A DNA stretch of 64,000 nucleotides. Source: Pseudomonadota bacterium (GTDB taxonomy: Bacteria > Pseudomonadota > Alphaproteobacteria > SHVZ01). Where the stretch lies: the NCBI GenBank assembly GCA_016195085.1, contig JACQAG010000034.1:1-64000 (forward strand), read 5' to 3'. Both the position numbers and the translations under genes were made by a program. How positions within the stretch are numbered: the stretch's first letter is position 1; each line of letters begins with the position of its first letter. The notes under the pieces are model-generated. The model saw only the letters and a program-made list of their open reading frames with translations. It had not been told where the DNA came from and searched no databases. Shown here piece after piece: positions 29,372-38,177 of this stretch.

Positions 29372-30171
29372 TGCTCGACCGAGGAGGTGGACGTAATGGG
29401 CGTATCGCTGGTCAGCGCCGGCGACATCAGCTCGTAGTAGGTCGGCGAGGCTCCGCCCTGCTTCGGGTTGTTCGCACGGATCTGCCCATCGCGATATTGC
29501 CTATATAGGCTGCGCATCCCGGCATAGAAGTCGAGGGATTGCGCTTCGAGCTGGTCCAGATCCTTCAGGCTATCCGCCCGGTAGACCACCAGCCGCGAGA
29601 CCATGTTCGTATAGCCCATCCAGGCGCGGCTATCCGTGCGCGAGATCCAGGTGATGGGATCGAGGAAGGTGTCGACCAGCAAGCCGATGCCGTCGCGCAC
29701 ATTGGAGGGTCCGACGACCGGGATCACCAGATAGGGGCCTTCCTTGGCGCCCCAGCTTGCCAGCGTCAGCCCGAAATCCGCATCGTGCGCCTGCAGGCCA
29801 CCCTGGGTCGCCGGGTCGCCCAGGCCGAGCGTGATCGTATTCTGCATGAAGCGCTGGGCGGTGATGTCCAAGTGGTGGAAATCGCCCTGCAGCAGGTCAT
29901 TGGCGAGAACGATCGGGGTGCGGATGTAGTCGAGGAAGTTGCTGACCATCGTCTTGATGACGTCTGGCACGAGGTCGCGGTAGGTCACCGCCAGCGGCCG
30001 GATCAAGAAGGTGTCGATCGACTTGTTGAGGACGAAGGTGTTCCGGTTGACCGGCTCGAGCGGATCGTTTTCGCTGTCGTCCTGGGTGGGGCGTGTGGCG
30101 CAGCCCGCGAGCAGCGCCAAGGCGAGGAGCGAGGCGAACAGCGGGCACATTCTGCGCAGGGCGATGGGCAT
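29368..30171 (-). CDS. mlaA: MlaA/VacJ outer-membrane lipoprotein
   Basis: A 267-residue lipoprotein that removes phospholipid from the outer leaflet of the outer membrane. The lipobox is LALLAGC, so the mature protein begins at that Cys. The family motifs DPLEPVNRNTF, NDLLQGDFHHL, GLGDPATQGGL and FGLTLASWG are present. The ATG at 30171 gives MPIALRRM followed by the hydrophobic leader. The frame is open to 30411 but that part has no lipoprotein leader. It is coupled to mlaC. Confidence 0.93.
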   Translation of the reverse strand: MPIALRRMCPLFASLLALALLAGCATRPTQDDSENDPLEPVNRNTFVLNKSIDTFLIRPLAVTYRDLVPDVIKTMVSNFLDYIRTPIVLANDLLQGDFHHLDITAQRFMQNTITLGLGDPATQGGLQAHDADFGLTLASWGAKEGPYLVIPVVGPSNVRDGIGLLVDTFLDPITWISRTDSRAWMGYTNMVSRLVVYRADSLKDLDQLEAQSLDFYAGMRSLYRQYRDGQIRANNPKQGGASPTYYELMSPALTSDTPITSTSSVEQ

Positions 30172-30475
30172 GGGTTCAGACTCTTGAGTGGCGGCGGCGA
30201 GAGGGACTGGCCGGTTCTTAGGATATTGGCACGCAAACGCAGAAGACATCATTAACGCAATGCTCCGTACGCGACGGACCAGCGCCTGGAGCGCAGACCG
30301 GGCCTCGCGCTCGACCGCCCGAGATCCCGTCCGGCATCGATGGTGCCAGGTCGACGAGCGCTTTTGACACGCTTTCTGACCTATCATAGCGCAGGACGAA
30401 AACCAAGCCAAACCAAGCCGCTACATCCGTGCCGGGAAGTGCGTGCGGCAGCGCCTGCCCATTGCGTATTGCCGG

Positions 30476-30504
30476 TTGCGCATATAAGAATATTGTTATA
30501 TGAT
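30476..30504 (+). promoter_or_regulatory. Promoter of the met operon with overlapping operator
   Basis: TTGCGC (30476-30481) and TATGAT (30499-30504) are separated by exactly 17 bases. The inverted repeat CATATAA-GAATATTG-TTATATG (30481-30502) fills the spacer and touches both boxes. A SmtB/ArsR-type dimer bound there would block RNA polymerase. The adjacent gene is an ArsR-methyltransferase fusion, so it is the probable binder. AT-rich IR sites of this kind are known for ArsR proteins. The match here is by eye. Confidence 0.7.
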
Positions 30505-30534
30505 TAACTTATAAACTATGGAGCCCAAACGGCA

Positions 30535-31527
30535 ATGAGCCCTGCCCGACACAGCGTCCAATCGGTCTTGGGCGGCCTTCGCGCCGCCGCGGAATCGACG
30601 CGGCTCAGGGTTTTGTCGCTGTGCGCCGAGGCCGATCTCACGGTCAGCGATCTAACCCAGGTGCTGGGCCAAAGCCAGCCGCGCGTCTCGCGGCATTTGA
30701 AATTGATGTGCGAAGCGGGGCTGCTCGAGCGCAACCAGGAAGGCAGCTGGGCCTTCTTCCGCGTCGCCCGCACCGGCCCGGGGGCGGCGATCGCGACGGC
30801 GCTCAACCAGCTCCTGCCGAATGATGACGAGGCGCTTGCCCGCGATCACGCCAGGCTGGAATCGATCCGGCAGGCGCGGGCCGAGGCGGCTTCGGCCTAT
30901 TTTCGCGCCAACGCGGCCGAGTGGCACCGCATTCGCACGCTCCACGTCGATGATCGAGAGGTCGAGCGGGCGCTGGGCGGTGCCGTGCCGATGCATGGCG
31001 TCGACGATTTGCTCGACGTCGGCACCGGCACCGGCCGGATGCTGGAGCTGTTCGGGCCCCGCATCGCCCGCGGGCTCGGCATCGACACCAGCCGCGAGAT
31101 GCTGGCGCTCGCGCGCGCCAATCTGGACCGGGTCGGCCTGCGGCACTGCGCCGTGCGCCATGGCGACATGTATCACCTGCCGCTGGCCGATCGCTCCTTC
31201 GATGCGGTCATCGTCCACCAGGTGCTGCACTACGCCGAGCATCCCGAACGGGTGATCGCCGAGGCGGCGCGCGTGGTCAGGCCCGGCGGTCGTTTGGCCG
31301 TGATCGACTTCGCTCCCCACGCGCTGGAGGAGCTGAGGCTGGATCACGCCCACCGGCGGCTGGGCTTTCCCGAGGAGGAAATTGCCGGCTGGCTCGCTGC
31401 CGTCGGGCTCGCACCCGAGCCGGCGCGCAATCTCGTGGGCCAACCGCTCACCGTCAGCATCTGGATCGCCAAGCGGCCGGCCGAAACCGTGGCGCTCCGG
31501 CGCGTCGGTGCCGGAGGTCGGCCATGA
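30535..31527 (+). CDS. ArsR-family regulator fused to a SAM-dependent methyltransferase domain
   Basis: A 330-residue two-domain protein. Residues 1-85 are an ArsR winged helix with recognition region LGQSQPRVSRHLKLMCEAGLLE (shown as part of the domain). Residues about 150-260 are a class I methyltransferase fold with the SAM loop DLLDVGTGTGRML and HQVLHYAEHP. No ArsR-type metal cysteines are seen. The fusion sits at the head of metF and metH, overlapping metF by ATGA, so it probably senses SAM or SAH and represses the operon. SahR is a named ArsR regulator of methionine metabolism in proteobacteria. Equivalence here is inference. Confidence 0.88.
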   Translation: MSPARHSVQSVLGGLRAAAESTRLRVLSLCAEADLTVSDLTQVLGQSQPRVSRHLKLMCEAGLLERNQEGSWAFFRVARTGPGAAIATALNQLLPNDDEALARDHARLESIRQARAEAASAYFRANAAEWHRIRTLHVDDREVERALGGAVPMHGVDDLLDVGTGTGRMLELFGPRIARGLGIDTSREMLALARANLDRVGLRHCAVRHGDMYHLPLADRSFDAVIVHQVLHYAEHPERVIAEAARVVRPGGRLAVIDFAPHALEELRLDHAHRRLGFPEEEIAGWLAAVGLAPEPARNLVGQPLTVSIWIAKRPAETVALRRVGAGGRP

Positions 31528-32408
31528 CGGCGGTTCCCAAGGTCTCCTTCGAGTTCTTTCCGCCCAAGACCGAAGCGATGGAGCAGCAGCTTTGGACGGC
31601 GATCGAACGGCTGGCGCCGTTCCGCCCTCGCTTCGTGTCGGTGACCTACGGGGCCGGAGGCTCGACCCGTGTCCGCACCCACGCGACCGTGCGCCGCATC
31701 CTCATGGAGACGCCCCTCACGCCGGCCGCGCATCTCACCTGCGTCGGCGCCTCCAGGGAGGAGATCGCCGCCATCGCCCAGGATTATGCCGAGAGCGGGG
31801 TTCGCCACATCGTGGCGCTGCGCGGCGATCCGCCCCCGGGCACCGGCGCCTTCCGCCCGCATCCCGAGGGCTATCTGCATGCGAGCGAGCTGGTGGCCGG
31901 CCTGAAGCGTGTCGGCGATTTCGAGATCAGCGTCGGCGCCCATCCCGAGACGCATCCCGAAGCGCGTTCGCCCGCGGCGGATCTGGATGCCCTCAAGCGC
32001 AAGATCGACGCCGGCGCCACCAGGGCCATCACCAACTACTTCTTCGAGGCCGACACCTACCTCAGGTTCGTCGAGCGGGCGCGCCATGCCGGGATCGGCG
32101 TGCCGATCGTGCCCGGCATCATGCCCGTTACCAATTTCGCGCAGATCGTCAAGTTCAGCGCCGTCTCAGGCGCCAGCGTGCCGGCCTGGATGGCGAAGCT
32201 CTATGAAGGCCTCGACGACGATCCGGAGACGCGCCGGCTGGTGGCGGCGACCTCCGCGGCGAAGCTCTGCGAGACGCTGCTCGCGAACGGCGTCGATGAG
32301 TTCCACTTCTATACTTTGAACCGCGCGGAGCTGACCCGCGCCCTCTGCCATCTCCTCGGCCTGCGTCCCATCCAGGCGCCGCCGCGCTTGGCCGCCACCG
32401 GCACCTAG
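31524..32408 (+). CDS. metF: 5,10-methylenetetrahydrofolate reductase
   Basis: A 294-residue FAD-dependent TIM barrel that reduces methylene-THF to methyl-THF, the methyl donor for MetH. The catalytic Glu is in VSFEFFPPK, the GAGGSTR loop and the ALRGDPPPGTG segment are normal, and ITNYFFEADTYLRFVERA is the FAD/substrate part. It is coupled to the regulator upstream and lies 10 bases before metH. Confidence 0.95.
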   Translation: MTAVPKVSFEFFPPKTEAMEQQLWTAIERLAPFRPRFVSVTYGAGGSTRVRTHATVRRILMETPLTPAAHLTCVGASREEIAAIAQDYAESGVRHIVALRGDPPPGTGAFRPHPEGYLHASELVAGLKRVGDFEISVGAHPETHPEARSPAADLDALKRKIDAGATRAITNYFFEADTYLRFVERARHAGIGVPIVPGIMPVTNFAQIVKFSAVSGASVPAWMAKLYEGLDDDPETRRLVAATSAAKLCETLLANGVDEFHFYTLNRAELTRALCHLLGLRPIQAPPRLAATGT

Positions 32409-32418
32409 GGGCATCCTC

Positions 32419-35400
32419 ATGAGCCGCTTTCTCGATGCCTTGCTGGAACGCGTGCTGTTGTGCGACGGCGCCATGGGGAGCCGCGTGCAGGCGCTTGACC
32501 TCGATCTCGACCGCGATTTCCAGGGCGCGGAGAACTGCACCGAGATCCTCAATCTGTCGCGGCCCGATCTCGTGCGCGAGATCCATAAAAGCTATCTCGA
32601 CGCCGGCGCCGACGTCATCCAGACCAACAGCTTCGGCGGCTCGCCGGTGACCTTGGCCGAGTTCCAGCTGGCCGATCAGACCCTCGCCATCAATAAGCGA
32701 TCCGCCGAGCTGGCGCTGGAGGCGGTCGCCGACTGCAAGGACGGGCGCGAACGCTTCGTGCTGGGCTCGATCGGACCGGGTACGCGCCTGCCGAGCCTGG
32801 GACACATCGGCTATCAGGCGCTCGAGGACGCGCTGGCGGTGCAGGCGCGAGGTCTGGTGGAGGGCGGCGTCGATGCGGTGCTGATCGAGACCTGCCAGGA
32901 CACGCTGCAGATCAAGGCCGCCGTCAATGCCGCCAAACGGGCCCGCGCCGAGCTCGGCCGCGCGGTGCCCCTGCTGGTGCAGGTGACGGTGGAAACCACC
33001 GGCACGCTCTTGGTGGGTGCGGACATCGGCGCCGCCGCCACCATCGTTCATGCGCTCGATGTGCCGCTGATGGGCCTCAACTGCGCGACCGGACCGCAGG
33101 AGATGGCCGAGCACGTGAAGTGGCTGGGGGAGAATTGGCCGGGTCCGGTCTCGGTGCAGCCCAATGCCGGCCTGCCGGAGCTGGTCGATGGCCGCACTCG
33201 CTATCCGCTGTCGCCCCAGGAGCTGGCGGCCTGGCTCGAGCGCTTCGTGGCCGAGGACGGGGTGGCGCTCATCGGCGGCTGCTGCGGCACCACGGCCGAG
33301 CATATCGAGGCGCTCGACGCCATGCTGCGCCGACGCGGCGGGACCGAGCGCCGGCCGATGCCGGCGGCGCGCAAGCCCCTGTGGACGCCCGGGGTCGCCT
33401 CGCTCTACGGACAAGTGCCGTTTCGCCAGGAAAATGCCTATTTCGCCATCGGCGAGCGCTGCAACGCCAATGGCAGCCGCAAGTTTCGCGACCTGCAGGC
33501 TTCCCAGGATTGGGAAGGCTGCGTTGCCATGGCGCGCGAGCAGGTGAAGGAGGGCTCGAACGCTCTCGACATCTGCACCGCCTTCGTCGGCCGCGAGGAG
33601 ACCGCCGACATGACCGAGATGGTGACGCGGGTGCGCGGCGCGGTGACCGCGCCGCTGGTCATCGACTCCACCGAGCTGCCGGTGCTGGATGCGGCGCTCA
33701 AGCTCTATGGCGGCAAGCCGATCATCAACTCGATCAACTTCGAGGATGGCGAGGAGCCGGCGGCAAAGCGCATGGAGCTGGCCCGGCGCTTCGGCACCGG
33801 CGTGATCGCGCTCACCATCGATGAGACCGGCATGGCCAAGGATGCCGACGCCAAGGTGGCGCTGGCGCGCCGGCTGGTCGAGTTCGCCTGCGCTCGCCAT
33901 GGCCTGCCGCGCTCGGACATCATGATCGACCCGCTCACCTTCACCATCTGCACCGGCAACGAGGATGACCGGCTCCTGGGCGTGGCGACCTTGGATGCGA
34001 TCGAGCGCATTGCCAAGGAGATGCCGGACATCCAGATCCTGCTCGGCCTCTCCAACATCTCCTTCGGCCTCAATCCGCAGCCGCGCCAAGTGTTGAACTC
34101 GGTGTTCCTCGACCACGCGATGCGGCGCGGGCTGACGGCGGCGATCGTGCATACGAGCAAGATCATGCCGCTTCACAAGATCCCCGAGGAGGAGCTGCGC
34201 ACCGCCGAGGATCTCATCTTCGACCGCCGCCGCGAGGGCTACGATCCCCTGCATGCCTTCATCGCGCTCTATGCCGGACGCGGCAAGGAGGTGGTGGCCA
34301 AGGCTGCCCGCGCCGCCACCGTCGAGGAGCGGCTGAAGCAGCGCATCATCGACGGCGACCGGGTCGGGCTCGAAGAGGATCTGGCCGACGCGCTCAAGGT
34401 CCATAAACCCCTCGACATCATCAACGTCTTCCTCCTCGACGGGATGAAGGTGGTGGGCGAGCTCTTTGGCGCCGGCAAGATGCAGCTTCCCTTCGTGCTG
34501 CAATCGGCGGAGACGATGAAGAAGTCGGTCGGCTATCTGGAGCCGTTCATGGAGCGGCTGGAAGGCCAGCACAAAGGTACCGTGGTGCTGGCGACGGTCC
34601 GCGGCGACGTGCACGACATCGGCAAGAATCTGGTCGACATCATCCTCACCAACAATGGCTACCGCGTGATCAATCTCGGCATCAAGCAGCCGATCGCCGA
34701 CATCCTGCGCGCGGCCGAGGAGCACAAGGCGGATGCCATCGGCATGTCCGGCCTGTTGGTCAAATCCACGGTGGTGATGAAGGACAATCTCGTCGAGATG
34801 AGCCGGCAAGGCGTGAGCCTGCCGGTGATGCTGGGCGGAGCCGCGCTGACGCGGGGCTACGTCGAGGAGGATTGCATCAAGACCTATGCCTGCGGCCGGG
34901 TCGCCTACGCCCGCGATGCCTTCGACGGCCTCGACCTCATGGACAAGGTGGTGAACGGCAATTTCGACCGGCATATCGCCGATCGCCAGACGCTGCGCCA
35001 GGACAAGCCGTCGAACAAGAAGCGTCGACTGGGCCAGGCATCCGCCGCCTCTCTGCGCCTGGTGCCCGACGATGCGGCAATCCGCGCCAAGCGCGCCCAG
35101 CTCTCGCGCCTGCACCAGGTCCCGGCACCGCCCTTCTGGGGGCCGCGGATGCTGGAGGCCGTGCCGGTCCGCACGCTCTTGCCCTATCTCAACGAGATGA
35201 CGCTCTATCAATTCCAATGGGGTTTCCGGAAATCCGGCCGCAAGCGCAAGGAATTCCAGAAGTGGGCGGACGCGGAGCTGAAGCCGATCCTGGCGAGGGT
35301 GCTGGCGATGGCCGAGGAGCATGAGATCCTGGTCCCCCAGGCCGTCTATGGCTATTGGCGCGCGGCCGCCGAAGGCAACGACCTCATCCTCTTCGAGGAG

Positions 35401-35910
35401 GATGGCGCCCGCGAGGCGGCGCGCTTCTCGCTCCCGAGACAGGCCGATGGCGACGGGCTCTGCATCGCCGACTATGTGCGCGACGTGACCGACAACGAGC
35501 GCGACGTCGTCGGCCTGCAAATCGTGACCATGGGTGCCAGGGCATCGACGATTGCCCGCCAATGGTTCGAGGGCGATCGCTACCAGGACTATCTCTACCT
35601 GCATGGGCTGTCGGTCGAGATGGCCGAGGCGATGGCGGAGTATGTGCACAAACGCATCCGCGCCGAGCTCGGCTACGCGGCCGAGGAGAGCCGCGAGCGC
35701 GAGGGCCTCTTGAAGCAGGGCTACCGCGGCAGCCGCTACTCCTTCGGCTATCCGGCCTGCCCCAACCTCGCAGACCAGCGCCAGCTCTTGGCGCTGCTCG
35801 GCGCCGAGCGGATCGGCGTGGCGCTCAGCGAGGAAGACCAGCTCGATCCCGAGCAATCGACCTCGGCCCTGGTGCTGCTGCATCCTCGAGCCAAGTACTT
35901 CTCGGTCTGA
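32419..35910 (+). CDS. metH: Cobalamin-dependent methionine synthase
   Basis: A 1163-residue four-module enzyme in one frame that methylates homocysteine with methyl-THF. Module 1 (homocysteine) has DGAMGS and zinc cysteines in GLNCATGP and IGGCCGTT. Module 2 binds folate around IGERCNANGSRKF. Module 3 binds B12 with the DVHDIGKNL His motif (DxHxxG). Module 4 is the SAM-binding reactivation domain with YSFGYPACPN. It is slightly shorter than the E. coli enzyme, but all modules are present. Activity therefore needs cobalamin; no B12 riboswitch was seen upstream. Confidence 0.95.
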   Translation: MSRFLDALLERVLLCDGAMGSRVQALDLDLDRDFQGAENCTEILNLSRPDLVREIHKSYLDAGADVIQTNSFGGSPVTLAEFQLADQTLAINKRSAELALEAVADCKDGRERFVLGSIGPGTRLPSLGHIGYQALEDALAVQARGLVEGGVDAVLIETCQDTLQIKAAVNAAKRARAELGRAVPLLVQVTVETTGTLLVGADIGAAATIVHALDVPLMGLNCATGPQEMAEHVKWLGENWPGPVSVQPNAGLPELVDGRTRYPLSPQELAAWLERFVAEDGVALIGGCCGTTAEHIEALDAMLRRRGGTERRPMPAARKPLWTPGVASLYGQVPFRQENAYFAIGERCNANGSRKFRDLQASQDWEGCVAMAREQVKEGSNALDICTAFVGREETADMTEMVTRVRGAVTAPLVIDSTELPVLDAALKLYGGKPIINSINFEDGEEPAAKRMELARRFGTGVIALTIDETGMAKDADAKVALARRLVEFACARHGLPRSDIMIDPLTFTICTGNEDDRLLGVATLDAIERIAKEMPDIQILLGLSNISFGLNPQPRQVLNSVFLDHAMRRGLTAAIVHTSKIMPLHKIPEEELRTAEDLIFDRRREGYDPLHAFIALYAGRGKEVVAKAARAATVEERLKQRIIDGDRVGLEEDLADALKVHKPLDIINVFLLDGMKVVGELFGAGKMQLPFVLQSAETMKKSVGYLEPFMERLEGQHKGTVVLATVRGDVHDIGKNLVDIILTNNGYRVINLGIKQPIADILRAAEEHKADAIGMSGLLVKSTVVMKDNLVEMSRQGVSLPVMLGGAALTRGYVEEDCIKTYACGRVAYARDAFDGLDLMDKVVNGNFDRHIADRQTLRQDKPSNKKRRLGQASAASLRLVPDDAAIRAKRAQLSRLHQVPAPPFWGPRMLEAVPVRTLLPYLNEMTLYQFQWGFRKSGRKRKEFQKWADAELKPILARVLAMAEEHEILVPQAVYGYWRAAAEGNDLILFEEDGAREAARFSLPRQADGDGLCIADYVRDVTDNERDVVGLQIVTMGARASTIARQWFEGDRYQDYLYLHGLSVEMAEAMAEYVHKRIRAELGYAAEESREREGLLKQGYRGSRYSFGYPACPNLADQRQLLALLGAERIGVALSEEDQLDPEQSTSALVLLHPRAKYFSV

Positions 35911-35914
35911 GCGA

Positions 35915-36706
35915 ATGAGCGGATCGCGGCTCGTTCCAGGCTCGGCGCTCGGCTCCGACGCGATCGGCTGGATTCGCAGCTTTCTGGGCGACCATCCGGT
36001 GCATCGTCTCTATTTCGAATGTGCCCTCGATGCGCTGGCCCAAGACGTGGACAACCGCTTCTTCCTCCTCGATCCCGACCGGCGAGGCCTCGTCCAATCG
36101 ATAGAGTTCGATCGCCAGGTGATTGCCACGACGGTGGGCGCCCTCAGTCCGCAGGACTTGGCTGCTTCCGTGCCCGAGGCAGCGCCAGGCGAGCTGCATT
36201 TGGAAGCTCGCCACGCAAGCGCGCTCGCATCCTATTGCGCCACCCGCATAGAGGAAGTCGATACGCTCCGATACTACCTCCTGGAGGAGGGCGGCAGCGA
36301 TACGCCCGATCCCTGCTGCCGCCTTCTCGTTAACGACGATCTCGGGCTCGTCAGCGCCTTCTTCGCCGCTCACTATCCGCGCACGATCTTTTCGGCGTGG
36401 ATGCTGGACGAGCCGTTCCTCGGATTGTTCGAAGATGGCGAGCTGGTGGCGGCCGGCGGCACAGTGTGCCGACACGCCGGCTTAGGCGCCGCCAACATCG
36501 GCAACTTCCTCACCCATCCCAGCCGGCGTGGACGCAGCTTGGCGCGCCGTCTGGTCGGCAGCCTGGTCGCCACGCTGCGCCGGCAGGGTATCGCTCGCTT
36601 CACGCTCGGCGTGGCCGAGTCCAATCGCAGGGCGTGGCGCGCTTACGAAGCGGCCGGATTCCGGCTCCTCGAAAGCCGCGTGCAGTGGAGCCTCGCTGCA
36701 CCCTAG
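35915..36706 (+). CDS. GNAT-family acetyltransferase
   Basis: A 263-residue protein with a GNAT domain in its C-terminal half. The acetyl-CoA loop is NFLTHPSRRGRSLARRL and the final strand and helix are FTLGVAESNRRAWRAYEAAGF. The N-terminal 130 residues match nothing I recognise. It begins five bases after the metH stop and is probably cotranscribed with it. Substrate unknown. A role in methionine or B12 metabolism is only suggested by position. Confidence 0.85.
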   Translation: MSGSRLVPGSALGSDAIGWIRSFLGDHPVHRLYFECALDALAQDVDNRFFLLDPDRRGLVQSIEFDRQVIATTVGALSPQDLAASVPEAAPGELHLEARHASALASYCATRIEEVDTLRYYLLEEGGSDTPDPCCRLLVNDDLGLVSAFFAAHYPRTIFSAWMLDEPFLGLFEDGELVAAGGTVCRHAGLGAANIGNFLTHPSRRGRSLARRLVGSLVATLRRQGIARFTLGVAESNRRAWRAYEAAGFRLLESRVQWSLAAP

Positions 36707-37147
36707 AAGCGGCGCACGACATGCCGCGATATTCATCCGGACGCGCCTAAACTTTGCGCAAACCGATCACTTTGCCACCAAATGTGGTGCGGAGAGGGTG
36801 CTTAGGTCTTGAAAACGCTTGCCTTATTCGAGGGAACAGCGTAGACCGCTCAACCGCGAAACGGTGGCACAACGAAGAGCCCAACAGGGGGGCTGAACCG
36901 GGGGCGAGTACAAGCGTCCGGGAAACGGAATTGGGCGGACGTTAAGAAATTCCGCCGTAGTTCCGCCACCGTCCGTCGTAGTTTCGTCCACTTCGTCTGC
37001 CATCATTGTGTCATTCGGCCCGTTCGACACGGGGCTGGTCCAAGATTGTCGGGACCGGCGCTTGCGCCTGCGGGCCGATGGCAACATAAGGAGTGGACAC
37101 CGGGTGGCCATTGCATTTCGTCGTGTTTCGCCTCGTGGGGAATGGCG
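36707..37147. other. Gene-free gap before galE
   Basis: About 440 bases with no convincing gene. It is AT-richer than its surroundings up to about 36830, which fits a promoter or terminator. Two imperfect 21-base tandem copies of CCG(C/T)CGTAGTT(C/T)CG lie at 36952-36969 and 36973-36991. A small inverted repeat CACCA-AATG-TGGTG lies near 36777. I do not recognise a riboswitch or small-RNA family. Confidence 0.35.
36952..36991. repeat. Two imperfect 21-base tandem repeats upstream of galE
   Basis: CCGCCGTAGTTCCGCCAC (36952-36969) and CCGTCGTAGTTTCGTCCAC (36973-36991) are offset by 21 bases, two helical turns. They could be paired operator half-sites for the galE unit. Only position supports this. 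Confidence 0.4.
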
Positions 37148-38152
37148 ATGAGCGCCAGCGTGCTGGTCACCGGCGGTGCCGGATATATCGGGAGCCACGC
37201 CTGCAAGGCGCTCTCCCGGGCGGGCTTCCGGCCGATCGTCTACGACAATCTCGTGAACGGCCATGCCGAGGCGGTGCGCTGGGGACCGCTGGTCGAAGGC
37301 GATCTAGCCGATGCCGGACGGCTGCGGGCGGTCATGAGCGCCGAGCGCGTGCGCTGCGTCATGCATTTCGCCGCCTATGCCTATGTCGGCGAGTCCATGG
37401 AAAAGCCGGCCGACTATTTCCACAACAACGTGGTGAACACGGTCACGCTCCTGGACGCGATGCGTGACGTGGGCGCCGACACCATCGTGTTCTCCTCGAC
37501 CTGCGCCACCTATGGCAAGCCGAACCGGGTTCCGGTGGTGGAGGAGCATCCGCAGGTTCCCGTCAGCCCTTATGGCGAATCCAAGCTGATGGCCGAGCGG
37601 CTGCTCGCCTGGTACGGCCAAGCCTACGGCATCCACCACGCGAATCTGCGCTACTTCAATGCTGCCGGCGCCGATCCCGATGGCGAGATCGGCGAGGACC
37701 ATAAGCCCGAGACCCATCTCATTCCGCTCGCCATCCAGGCAGCTCTCGGCCAGGGGCCGGCCCTGCAGCTCTTCGGCACGGACTGGCCCACGCCCGACGG
37801 CAGCTGCATCCGCGATTTCATCCATGTGAGCGATCTCGCCGATGCCCACGTGCTGGCCTTGCGGCACCTCCTGACCGAAGGCGGCAGCTTCAACGTCAAT
37901 CTCGGCACCGGCACCGGCCACTCCGTGCATGAGGTGATCCGCACCGTCGAGCGCTTCACTGGCCTCGGCGTTCCCCTGGTTCGCGCGCCGCGCCGTGCCG
38001 GCGATCCGCCGGTGCTGGTAGCCGATGCGGGCAAGGCTTTGGGCCTTCTCGGCTGGCGTCCGCTGCGCTCGGATCTCGACTCCATCGTCGAGACGGCGCT
38101 TGGCTGGCATTCCCGCCGCGTCGTTCCGCCGCGGGCGGCTGCCGTGCGCTGA
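37148..38152 (+). CDS. galE: UDP-glucose 4-epimerase
   Basis: A 334-residue extended SDR that interconverts UDP-glucose and UDP-galactose (or the GlcNAc pair). The NAD loop is GGAGYIGS, the catalytic pair is in SPYGESK (YxxxK), and NAAGAD and GDPPVL are family motifs. The ATG at 37148 was chosen because GGGGA lies six bases before it; the frame is open to 37046 but without family similarity. It heads a run with the glycosidase-GT2 fusion and the ABC exporter, so it probably supplies nucleotide sugar to that pathway. Confidence 0.93.
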   Translation: MSASVLVTGGAGYIGSHACKALSRAGFRPIVYDNLVNGHAEAVRWGPLVEGDLADAGRLRAVMSAERVRCVMHFAAYAYVGESMEKPADYFHNNVVNTVTLLDAMRDVGADTIVFSSTCATYGKPNRVPVVEEHPQVPVSPYGESKLMAERLLAWYGQAYGIHHANLRYFNAAGADPDGEIGEDHKPETHLIPLAIQAALGQGPALQLFGTDWPTPDGSCIRDFIHVSDLADAHVLALRHLLTEGGSFNVNLGTGTGHSVHEVIRTVERFTGLGVPLVRAPRRAGDPPVLVADAGKALGLLGWRPLRSDLDSIVETALGWHSRRVVPPRAAAVR

Positions 38153-38177
38153 CTTGAGCATCGGCTAAACCCGCGCG

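Noticed and set aside
30412-30534. SAM or cobalamin riboswitch upstream of the met operon
   Set aside because: The leader after the promoter is only about 25 bases long and shows no riboswitch core; an operator explains the region better.
32155-35883. A 1242-codon frame antisense to metH
   Set aside because: Shadow frame in GC-rich coding DNA. metH is complete with all four modules.
36830-36960. Structured RNA before galE
   Set aside because: Some short complementary stretches but no recognisable family or consistent stem set.
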